Part shown: positions 1 to 6,996 of the stretch, piece by piece
Layout: each line of letters opens with the position of its first letter
How positions within the stretch are numbered: position 1 is the first letter of the stretch
DNA from: Strigomonas culicis
Lineage: Eukaryota; Euglenozoa; Kinetoplastea; Trypanosomatida; Trypanosomatidae
DNA length: 14,260 bases
Direction of reading: 5' to 3'
Assembly: GCA_000482145.1 (NCBI GenBank)
Contig: AUXH01000501.1
Location: forward strand, 1 to 14,260
Made by a program: the position numbers and the translations under genes
The notes under the pieces: model-generated
Database searches by the model: none
What the model was told of the DNA's origin: nothing
What the model saw: the letters and a program-made list of their open reading frames with translations, nothing else

Positions 1-413
1 TGGCGGCCCCACTTCTTGGGCTCGCAGCGGCGGGGGTCCGCCACCAGCAGGAACTTGTCGTACGCGATCAAGCGCTCCTTGAGGGCGGCCTTCTCGATCT
101 CGTTCTTGTACTTCTGGTAGTACGCAACGAGGCCCTTGGCAATAGCCTGGCGCGCGGCGTACGCCTGCGCAACCGGACCACCACCGCGCACGTTCACGTC
201 GATGCGCAGGCGGGAGTAGTACTTGGCGCCGACCACCTTGACGGCCTCCAGAAGCTTCGCGCGGAGGGTCTCGGGCAGGATCTGCTGAATGGGGGTGCCA
301 TTGATGCGGATGTTGCACTGAGCCGCCTTCGTCACGGTCGCGACGGCGATCGCGGTCTTCTTCTTGCCGAAGGTCTGAACCTGCTTCAGCGTAAAATCCT
401 TCTTGTCAGCCAT
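1..413 (-). CDS. RPS16: 40S ribosomal protein S16 (uS9), 3' end cut by window edge
   Basis: Cytosolic small-subunit ribosomal protein of the uS9 family, whose basic C-terminal tail reaches the decoding centre. The ATG is at 413-411, and 137 codons are visible before the sequence runs off the window. The protein begins MADKKDFTLKQVQTFGKKKT. It carries the family core RGGGPVAQAYAARQAIAKGL at about residues 76-95 and ends in-window in DPRRCEPKKWGR. Eukaryotic S16 normally continues for about a dozen more residues into an Arg/Lys-rich tail ending near Tyr-Arg, so only that tail is missing. The start is supported by a strong polypyrimidine tract and an AG 16 bases upstream of the ATG. The very short 5' UTR suits a highly expressed ribosomal protein gene. 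It is the last gene of the minus-strand array seen here. The identification is by recognised family sequence and I consider it secure. Confidence 0.96.
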   Translation of the reverse strand, partial: MADKKDFTLKQVQTFGKKKTAIAVATVTKAAQCNIRINGTPIQQILPETLRAKLLEAVKVVGAKYYSRLRIDVNVRGGGPVAQAYAARQAIAKGLVAYYQKYKNEIEKAALKERLIAYDKFLLVADPRRCEPKKWGR

Positions 414-721
414 GATAAATGACGTTTGTCTATTCAAAATGATTAAAAAAAAAAAGAGAGAGAGCAAGGGAAACATACCATATTGGATAGCAGAATACGC
501 ACATGTATTGCAAGCAGGAGGCGAAGCAAAGGAAATAAATAAGCAGTACGGTACAGAAAACAGCAAGTCGATGCGGTGACAAACTCGATTTACTAAACAG
601 GTTATCTTAACACTACGCCTCAAACAAAAAAAAAAGGGGGGGAAAGGTTGTAGCCCTTCTTTTTATGTCTTTATGTGATTCAACAATAACAAAGAAAAAA
701 AATACAAAGAGGGGAGAGGTC
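414..721 (-). other. Intergenic spacer between Hsp70-like gene and RPS16
   Basis: A/T-rich non-coding spacer of 308 bases. It should hold the 3' UTR of the Hsp70-like mRNA and the short RPS16 leader. Two pyrimidine tracts are visible in the transcript sense (648-624 and 464-445). No ORF, tRNA or repeat family is recognisable. Confidence 0.7.
430..470 (-). promoter_or_regulatory. Predicted trans-splice acceptor for RPS16
   Basis: On the minus strand a C/T tract (about 464-445, CTCTCTC then a T run) is followed by the first AG at 431-430. This would give a 5' UTR of 16 nt before the ATG at 413. The tract plus first downstream AG is the standard kinetoplastid spliced-leader acceptor arrangement. 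A second strong tract lies at 648-624 with an AG at 620-619. Using it would leave upstream ATGs (504 and 476) in the leader, so the proximal site is preferred. Confidence 0.75.
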
Positions 722-3298
722 CTAGAACATGCTCGCCGCCAGCCGCTCACCCTCCTCCCGCGCCTGACGGGTGGCCGACTTGGCCCTATCCTCCGACTGG
801 CGCTCCTCCGCGTCGAGCTGCGCCTGGATGTCGCCCATCACGACGTCCCCCTCGACGACCGTCATGGTCTGCAGGTCGATGGCCTCGTCGCGCTTGCGGG
901 CGTGCTCCTCCGACGGCGCGTCGTCAATCGGGCAGATGCGTTTGAGCGTCTCGAGCATCTCCTCCATCGTCATGGGCCGCTGCAGCTCCGCGGCGGAGAG
1001 CGGCGCGCCGACCGTCTCGCCGGCGTCCACGGCCTTCTTCACGTCCAGCCAGGAGCCCTCCTCGCCGGGCGGCACCGGCGGCTCCCGCCACGCGCGCTCG
1101 TCCACCTGCTGCTCCAGGAAGGAGGCGCGCGCGGCCTCCGTCACCGCGACACCCTCCACGTTGCGCAGCAGCGGGTGGCCGGCCGCGACGAGCTCCTGGC
1201 CCTCCGTGCTGCGCGCCGGCAGCGGCACCTTGCGGCGCAGCACCTTCGGCGCGGCTGCGGCCGGCGCCGCGCCGGGCGGTGCCGGCGGCTTCGCCGCCGC
1301 CGCCGCAGCGGGGACGGTCGCAGCCGGGTCCTCCGCCGGCTTGCCGAGGGCGCTGTTCACGGATCGGTGCACCGCCTTGGTGAAGTCGATGGTGCCCTCC
1401 TTGGTGAGCATGGACGCGTCGTCCTTCGCGAGCCCGTCCAGCTCGTCGAGCGCCCTCTGCAGCGCCGTCACGGTGCGGAGCAGCTCGTCCTCGTGGTCGT
1501 GGAAGTTGTGCACCATGTACTGCCAGAACTTGAGCTGCTCCGCGAGCTGCATGATGCGTTTTTCCTGCATCCCCTGCTTGCGGTTGGAGTCCGCCGCGAC
1601 GCGCCGCATCACCGCGTTCGCGTCGTTCTCCGCGCGCTCGAGCAGCTGGCGCCGGTGGCACGCGGCCTCGAACTGCACCAGCTCCTTCGCGTAGTTCGCG
1701 ATCTCGTCGTCAGACAGCCCGCGCGCGCGGCCGCGCCAGCGCTGGCCAATCGCGTTGGGGTTCATCGGGCTCCACGCCGCGCGCAGCCGCGCCCACGCGC
1801 GCCGCAGCAGCCCGCTCTGCCGCAGCGACTGCACCGTGCCGGAGACGAAGCGCGTGCTGGAGCTCAGCTCCGGGAAGGTGCCGAGCAGCATGCCGCTGCG
1901 CAGACCGGCGCCGATCGCCACCGCGTAGTCCGCCGGACAGTGGTCCTCGCGCGCCACGTACTTGCCGAAGTACTCCTCCAGCATGTGCCGCACCGGCGGG
2001 TCGCGCGTCATGGCGCCGACCAGCAGGATGTTGTCGATATCCTCCTGTTTGAGGCCGGTGTGGTCGAACATGCGCTCGATGCACTCGAGGCAGCGCACGC
2101 GCAGCGGCCGCGTGAGCAGCACGTACTCCTCGTGCGTGAGGTTGGCCTCGAGGGGCACGATGTCCCGCAGCACCTTAGAGAAGTGGAAGGCGCGGTTGTA
2201 GCCGTGGTAGGGCTCCGTGGAGTGCGTGAAGTGGATCTTCGCCTTCTCCGCCTCCAGTTGCAGCGCGCGGTAGGCCGCCACGCCCTGGCCAACGTTGCCC
2301 TCCTCCTCGTCGATCGGGATGTGCCACTTGTTCTGGAACTGCGTCGCGAAGTGCTCCGAGAGGACGGAGTCCCAGTCGTTGCCGCCGAGCATCGGGTCGC
2401 CGTGCGTGGCGACGAGCTTGAACGTGTTGCGGTAGCGGTCGTGCTCCATGATGGCGCAGTCCAGCGTGCCGCCGCCGAGGTCGAAGACGAAGGAGCGCAC
2501 GATGCGCTTCTGCTTCTCCGACTCGTCCTCGCGGCCCGCGTGCAGCACGGTGTAGGTCAGGCAGGCGGCGGACGGCTCGTCAATCACCTCCAGCACGTCG
2601 AAGCCGGCCGCGAGCGCCGCGTCCTCCGTCGCCACCTTCTGCTGCGGCGTGAAGTACGCCGGCACGCTCACCACCGCGAGGTCCACCTCCTCGCCGAGGT
2701 AGGCCTCCGCCTCGTTCTTGAGGTAGCGCAAAAACATGGCGATGATGTGCACGACCGTGTAGGTGCGGCCCATGATCTCCACCGCGACCTCGCCCTTCTC
2801 ATTGATGGACAGGATGTTCGTCTTGCTCATGTCGGACTGCACGCGGCCCAGCTCGCCGAAGCCGCGGCCGATGAGGCGCTTGCCGCTGCAGAGCGTCGCG
2901 CTGGAGCTGGTCCGCACGCACGCGCGCGCCTCCTCGCCGTAGAGGCGCAGCTCGTGGTTCTTATCGAACGTGATGGCCGTGGGGAACACCCAGGACCCTG
3001 TCGGGGATGGGATGACCTTCGGCTTCTTCGTCGCGGGGTCAATGTAACAGATGCAGCTGTTCGTCGTGCCGAGATCGATGCCGATGGCCCGGCGGTTCTG
3101 GCGCAGCCGCGTCGCGTCCTCCTTCACTACCTCAAACAGCTGTCGCGTGTGCTGCTCTAGTTTCCGCTTCCGCTCCGCCTCCATCTCCATCGCATTCTGC
3201 ATGTTGATGCTGCCGCCAGGCTTCGGCGGTATGGGCGGCATGGGAGGCATCTGCACTTGGCGTAGGACGAGGCATCGAGAGAAGAGCCGGCGCTGCAT
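722..3298 (-). CDS. Divergent Hsp70-like protein lacking the beta substrate-binding domain, probably mitochondrial
   Basis: 858 residues. The N-terminus MQRRLFSRCLVLRQVQ is Arg-rich without acids, like a mitochondrial presequence, and is followed by a Pro/Met-rich stretch (17-30). Residues 71-470 are a clear Hsp70 ATPase domain: phosphate-1 GIDLGTTNSC (73-82), KRLIGRGF with Lys140, VPAYFTPQQ (212-220), IDEPSAA with Glu241, phosphate-2 VFDLGGGTLD (271-280), LGGNDWD (304-310) and the adenosine loop LLVGAMTRDP (425-434; usual consensus about VGGSTR). Counterparts of the Hsc70 catalytic Asp10, Lys71, Glu175, Asp199 and Thr204 are present (Asp75, Lys140, Glu241, Asp273, Thr278), so ATP hydrolysis is plausible. 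After the ATPase domain only about 57 residues precede a helical segment starting LSDDEI (528) that resembles the Hsp70 lid. The usual ~110-residue beta-sandwich and the DVTPLSLG-type linker are absent. The tail has an Ala/Pro-rich linker (658-685) and about 170 residues I do not recognise. Canonical peptide binding is therefore unlikely. It could be a specialised or regulatory Hsp70 relative. The longer of two plausible splice acceptors supports this start. Confidence 0.9.
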   Translation of the reverse strand: MQRRLFSRCLVLRQVQMPPMPPIPPKPGGSINMQNAMEMEAERKRKLEQHTRQLFEVVKEDATRLRQNRRAIGIDLGTTNSCICYIDPATKKPKVIPSPTGSWVFPTAITFDKNHELRLYGEEARACVRTSSSATLCSGKRLIGRGFGELGRVQSDMSKTNILSINEKGEVAVEIMGRTYTVVHIIAMFLRYLKNEAEAYLGEEVDLAVVSVPAYFTPQQKVATEDAALAAGFDVLEVIDEPSAACLTYTVLHAGREDESEKQKRIVRSFVFDLGGGTLDCAIMEHDRYRNTFKLVATHGDPMLGGNDWDSVLSEHFATQFQNKWHIPIDEEEGNVGQGVAAYRALQLEAEKAKIHFTHSTEPYHGYNRAFHFSKVLRDIVPLEANLTHEEYVLLTRPLRVRCLECIERMFDHTGLKQEDIDNILLVGAMTRDPPVRHMLEEYFGKYVAREDHCPADYAVAIGAGLRSGMLLGTFPELSSSTRFVSGTVQSLRQSGLLRRAWARLRAAWSPMNPNAIGQRWRGRARGLSDDEIANYAKELVQFEAACHRRQLLERAENDANAVMRRVAADSNRKQGMQEKRIMQLAEQLKFWQYMVHNFHDHEDELLRTVTALQRALDELDGLAKDDASMLTKEGTIDFTKAVHRSVNSALGKPAEDPAATVPAAAAAAKPPAPPGAAPAAAAPKVLRRKVPLPARSTEGQELVAAGHPLLRNVEGVAVTEAARASFLEQQVDERAWREPPVPPGEEGSWLDVKKAVDAGETVGAPLSAAELQRPMTMEEMLETLKRICPIDDAPSEEHARKRDEAIDLQTMTVVEGDVVMGDIQAQLDAEERQSEDRAKSATRQAREEGERLAASMF

Positions 3299-3350
3299 TT
3301 TTTAAAGGGGAAAAAAAAGCAGAGGAAGAGCAAACAAACCAACCAACAAA
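3293..3350 (-). promoter_or_regulatory. Possible second trans-splice acceptor overlapping the Hsp70-like start codon
   Basis: A second pyrimidine-rich stretch (about 3350-3304, ending in an eight-T run and CCCC) lies directly upstream of the ATG. No AG occurs between it and the start. The first AG is within codon 2 (ATGCAG, AG at 3294-3293). Splicing there would delete the first ATG. The next in-frame Met is residue 17 (ATG at 3250), just after the presumed presequence, but an out-of-frame ATG at 3275 would come first. Confidence 0.35.
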
Positions 3351-3416
3351 AAAGGCAACTGATACAAAACCAGATGCAACACAGCACGCACAGTTATGTA
3401 CCACCTAATTGACTAG

Positions 3417-3447
3417 CTAGAAAGAAAAAAAAGAGAAAGGAAGAACA
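3417..3447 (-). promoter_or_regulatory. Predicted main trans-splice acceptor for Hsp70-like gene
   Basis: In the transcript sense a pyrimidine tract (about 3445-3421) ends in TTTCTTTCTAG, with the AG at 3418-3417. The resulting leader of 118 nt contains no ATG before the start at 3298, so this site gives the full-length protein with its presequence. Confidence 0.6.
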
Positions 3448-3936
3448 ACGATACAATCTGCACGTGTGAATGAGAGCAAAAAAAAAATGGGAAAAGCAGA
3501 AGCCCTCAAAGAACACACAACCCTCTATACGAGCAACAAATGTTTACAGCATTGGAAGACTTATGCAAACGAAGCACACGAGAGACAGAATACTCAAGAA
3601 GAACAGTGGTTGATAACCACATATATATATTGCAAGGGGGAAATAAAAGAGTTAAAGGGGAAAAAAAGAAATGAACACCTTGGGTATGTCCCAATGTTCA
3701 CACTGAGGTATATTTATTTCTTTATATAGGAGAACACGGCAACAAGACAGAAAAAAGAACGAAGTCATTCATATAACTTTCTTTCATAAAAAGCAACAAA
3801 GAGAACGCAAAATAGAAAAAGACCGCTACACGACCAAATTAAGACGAAGAAAACCCGAAGCGAATGAAAAAAAAAATGATTTCATAGATATGCCAACTTT
3901 TCTCTTCATTCTTAAAGTCAAAAAAAAAAAGCTGTA

Positions 3937-3970
3937 GTGTGTGCGTGTGTGTGTGTGGGAGGGGGGGGGG
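3937..3970. repeat. GT dinucleotide repeat followed by G run
   Basis: On the plus strand a GT repeat with one interruption (3937-3956) runs into a G-rich tract ending with ten consecutive Gs (3961-3970). On the transcribed strand this is a C-run followed by CA repeats, inside the predicted 3' UTR of the lipid kinase. It is a simple-sequence microsatellite and a likely source of length polymorphism. Confidence 0.9.
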
Positions 3971-4080
3971 AGTTGCAGATTGCAGTGACCTCTGAGCAAC
4001 GTAGTATATGTGTGTATGTAATGTGCTCGTGTGGTGTACACGCATATGAGTGCGTACGTATGCCTATTCGAGTGAGTTTG

Positions 4081-6366
4081 TCACTCCGTACGCACCAGCT
4101 GCACCCCATGGCGCACCTTCGTCAGCCGCGCACTGCGCGTCGGCATCAACTCGCCGTCGGACATGCTAATACCCGCGTCCACCTTCACCTCCACCGCGCG
4201 CGCCTTCACGTAGCTGACGTAATCATAGTCCACGTGGAGGCCCTTCTCCAGGTTCACAAAGAACTCCACAAACTCCTTGCGCCCGCCGTCCTTGTACTCC
4301 CCGTCGCGGCGGCAGAAGCAGAGGTCGATGGCGCCGTCGCTCATGTGAGCGATGGGGGCCATGACCATATCCTGCGCAATGTCGCGCAGATTGCACAGCA
4401 GCAGCGTCACCATCTGGCAGCGCACCGTCACCCACGGCAGCGTGTCGTCATCAAAGTCGACCACGTCCTCGTTCAGCAGCTCCGCGTCGGTGTGCTGCAG
4501 CACGCTGTCCATGTCCAGCTCGGGCAGCCCCTCCTCACTCACGCAGGAAACAAAGTCCATGACGCTCTGGTCGTCCCCCGCCTGCGCCGTCGCCGGCGCG
4601 CTCTCGCCGGGCGCCTTACTCAGATACTCCGTCGTGGGTCGCGGCCGCTTCGTCATGAAATTCACCGGCGGGTACTGGCGGCAGTGCGGGCAGTCGTCGT
4701 GCATCGCACAGGGCGCCAGCTGCGACGCGTCCGGCATCTTGTCACAGCGCTGCAGCTTCTGCACCTTGAAGCCGGTGCGGCTCTCCCACGGGAGATAACG
4801 CAGCGTCGTTGGGTACTCGCGGATGCCCTTCACAATCACGTAACCTCCGTACACCGCGAAGCGTGCGTTGCCCATCCACCGCAGGTGCTCCGAGCCGTGG
4901 TCAATGTCGTTTGCCATGCCGAAGGACAGCGTCATGAAGGCGATGCGCTCCGGGAAGGAGGGGAAGCCGTAGTGGAGGTCGGCCGCGTCGTGGAACTCGG
5001 CCGTGCCGTCCTTCAGGAAGGGCGGCACGAGCGCGGCCTCCGGCCCGCGCCGCGCCGCCTCCCGCTCCGCGAGCTCCGCGGCGTACTTCCGCTGGTACTC
5101 CACGAAACGGGACTCGACGGCGCGCGCCTTTGCGGGCGGGACCCGCTGCCGAGTGAAGGCCCGCAGCTCCGGGTTGTCCATGAACTGCATGCGCATCAGA
5201 TCGATCCGGCAGCTGTGCAGGTGAACGAGGGAAAGCGCGCTGTTGTGGTACGAGAGCACGCCCAGGGTCTTGGCGACGCCGCAGGCGCTGCCCGTCGCGA
5301 CCGTCGCAATGAGTGGCATCACCGTCTCCCAGCACTCCTGGAGCGTCCGCGACTTCTTCATGTAGTAGGCGAGGTCCGGCACATCCGGGTCCGCCCCGTG
5401 CTGGTCCCCGCGAGACCGCTTCTCACCCCTCTGCGCCGCGCCGTCCGCGCGGAAGCGGTGCAGCAGCGCCAGGCGGCGGCGGTACAGCCCGTTGCAGGCC
5501 TCGTGCACCATGCCGTCGCCGCCGGCGCACACCACCACGTAGTCGCTGTCGAGCCTGTTGCGGAGGTCCGCCACGTAGTCCTCGCAATCGTGCGCGCGCG
5601 TGGTCACGCGCACCTCCACCGCGTGGCGCGAGAAGTGGAGAACCGGGCCGACGTGCGCATTGAAGATGCGCTTGCCCTGGCCCTTCCCCGACTTGGGGCT
5701 GATGAACACCACCAAGTTCTTATAGCCTTTCGTGTAGATGCTGCTCAAGACGAGCTGAGCCAGGTTCTCCAGCTCATGCGCGTACGTCGTTGTGTCCTTG
5801 GAGCTGATCTCGATCGTCTGGATGGTTGTCTTCATATTCGGCTTCGCGCGGAGGTAGTGGATGAAGTACTTTGTGCGCTCCACCTGGCTGGACGCGGACC
5901 GCGTGGTGCCGTGCCGCGCGCCAATATGGTGCCGTGAAACGGAGCCGGCACCCGACGTCGCGCCGGGCGTCGAGATTCCTGTCTGTCCACGCGAGTGCAC
6001 GTACATGACACTGTCATACTCACTGACCGCGCGGCCGCCGCCCAAGTTGCAGAGCAATGAGGCGCAGCTGCCGGTGTTTGTGTTGACGTACACCACTTTG
6101 GTCGTGTCGTCGTTCATTTGCCGCCGCTGCTGCCGAAGGTCGCGCTCCTCCGCGGTCTCCATGTTCAGTAGGATGGTCGTAGGGACGTTCATGTAAACCT
6201 TCGTTTTCCCTTTTCGATCGACCCGCAATAGTTTGAGCAACGAGGTCGACTGGTCAAAGGATAGCGTGCAGTCGTGGCCCTTGTGATACACCGTTGTGCT
6301 CACCACCGTCTTTGTGGGAGCTGCCATGTGACCTCCTGCCTCCATCTCATCGTCGATTGGTTCCAT
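4081..6366 (-). CDS. Sphingosine/ceramide kinase family lipid kinase (DAGK catalytic fold)
   Basis: 761 residues from the ATG at 6366. The open frame extends upstream only to a TTG at 6402, so I use the ATG. The enzyme would phosphorylate a sphingoid base or ceramide with ATP. Conserved blocks of the family are visible in order: the nucleotide loop SPKSGKGQGK (223-232), GGDGMVHEACNG (282-293), TGSACGVAKTLG (358-369, where most homologues have GTGN), LSFGMANDIDHGSEHLRWMG (480-499) followed by RYLP (523-526), APIAHMSDGAIDL (670-682), and near the C-terminus SDGELMP (736-742). Residues 1-200 have a basic, PH-like beginning of uncertain fold. A long acidic insert (about 585-640) splits the C-terminal lobe. 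Just before it lies a Cys cluster, C553-x5-C559-x2-C562 followed by RQ, which resembles the CxxxCxxC-RQ element I know from ceramide kinase, so ceramide is a possible substrate. Sphingosine kinase is the conventional label. Family membership is firm; substrate is not. Confidence 0.93.
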   Translation of the reverse strand: MEPIDDEMEAGGHMAAPTKTVVSTTVYHKGHDCTLSFDQSTSLLKLLRVDRKGKTKVYMNVPTTILLNMETAEERDLRQQRRQMNDDTTKVVYVNTNTGSCASLLCNLGGGRAVSEYDSVMYVHSRGQTGISTPGATSGAGSVSRHHIGARHGTTRSASSQVERTKYFIHYLRAKPNMKTTIQTIEISSKDTTTYAHELENLAQLVLSSIYTKGYKNLVVFISPKSGKGQGKRIFNAHVGPVLHFSRHAVEVRVTTRAHDCEDYVADLRNRLDSDYVVVCAGGDGMVHEACNGLYRRRLALLHRFRADGAAQRGEKRSRGDQHGADPDVPDLAYYMKKSRTLQECWETVMPLIATVATGSACGVAKTLGVLSYHNSALSLVHLHSCRIDLMRMQFMDNPELRAFTRQRVPPAKARAVESRFVEYQRKYAAELAEREAARRGPEAALVPPFLKDGTAEFHDAADLHYGFPSFPERIAFMTLSFGMANDIDHGSEHLRWMGNARFAVYGGYVIVKGIREYPTTLRYLPWESRTGFKVQKLQRCDKMPDASQLAPCAMHDDCPHCRQYPPVNFMTKRPRPTTEYLSKAPGESAPATAQAGDDQSVMDFVSCVSEEGLPELDMDSVLQHTDAELLNEDVVDFDDDTLPWVTVRCQMVTLLLCNLRDIAQDMVMAPIAHMSDGAIDLCFCRRDGEYKDGGRKEFVEFFVNLEKGLHVDYDYVSYVKARAVEVKVDAGISMSDGELMPTRSARLTKVRHGVQLVRTE

Positions 6367-6996
6367 TTCTTTCGAGCGCACCACGCCGAATCGCAGTGTC
6401 AATTACGTAGTAGGCAGAAACAACTAACGCTCCGAGCGATACGCACTTCTTCTTTTTTTTTTAAAGACACTATCTCGCTTTGTAATTATTGTTTTTCTCC
6501 GCTTCAGTGGAGGTCTGTTTTCAATGCAATGCTAACAGAGATGGAATAAATTACACGTTTTATAAAAGAAAAAAGAAGATATGTATCTGTGTTCACAGCC
6601 GTTAGCGCAATGAAAAGGGCGATTAACGTGCGTATCTAAACCTATAGAACGATATCTTACTTAGAGTTAACGTACGGTGGGATGAGAAAGGAGCAACTAA
6701 AAAAAAAAAAAATTAAGCTGATCACCACCAAAGGAAAAGGAATTAGAGTTATTGTTATTATTAAGAGAAAAAAAAAAAAACTAACCTAATGTAAGCTACA
6801 CATTGGCAAGGAAATGTGAAAAGAAAAAGAAAGATGGGAGGGAGAAGGACATCCCACTTCCGGGCACAGTCATCTCTGAGTTTCACTTTCGTTTGGTGCC
6901 TCAGAAGCTCACAACAACACCTTCCGATCGGCACAAGTAAAGAAAAGAAGAAGCAAAAAGGTAATGATAATAGTAATAAAAAGACTCTGCAGTCAC
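6367..6996 (-). other. A/T-rich spacer between OGFr-domain gene and lipid kinase
   Basis: 630 bases without a convincing gene. It contains A homopolymers of 14 (6699-6712) and 13 (6768-6780) bases on the plus strand, i.e. T runs in the transcript, and a pyrimidine-rich segment near 6579-6563. It should include the 3' UTR of the OGFr-domain gene and the kinase leader. No structured RNA was recognised. Confidence 0.65.
6532..6580 (-). promoter_or_regulatory. Predicted trans-splice acceptor for lipid kinase
   Basis: In the transcript sense the tract TCTTCTTTTTTCTTTTA (about 6579-6563) is followed by the first AG at 6533-6532. The leader would be about 165 nt, with no ATG before 6366. The tract-to-AG distance (about 30 nt) is acceptable but the site is weaker than others here. 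Nothing better lies closer to the start, where the transcript is purine-rich (6461-6448). Confidence 0.45.

Larger units (their letters stand above)
3299..4080 (-). other. 782-base A/T-rich spacer between lipid kinase and Hsp70-like gene
   Basis: This is the longest spacer in the window. In the transcript sense it contains several separate pyrimidine tracts (near 3930-3920, 3670-3656, 3488-3479, 3445-3421 and 3350-3304), a CA/C-rich simple repeat (3970-3937) and a short ATATAT stretch near 3620. Small open frames here are A/T-rich and cross homopolymers, with no family resemblance, so I do not call a gene. It should contain the kinase 3' UTR and the Hsp70-like leader. Confidence 0.65.

Noticed and set aside
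665..3160. 831-codon open frame on the plus strand
   Set aside because: Antisense shadow of the Hsp70-like gene. The translation is Arg/Leu/His-rich with no domain, as expected when GC-rich codon use avoids antisense stops.
3506..3694. 62-codon minus-strand open frame in the long spacer
   Set aside because: Phe/Leu/Cys-rich translation of pyrimidine tracts, with A/T-rich codon use unlike the real genes and no recognisable motif.
3937..5937. 666-codon open frame on the plus strand
   Set aside because: Antisense to the lipid kinase, starting inside the GT/G simple repeat. Composition is Arg/His/Val/Leu-biased and no family is recognisable.
6367..6402. 12-residue extension of the lipid kinase
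   Set aside because: It begins at TTG, not ATG. The first ATG after the predicted acceptor is at 6366.
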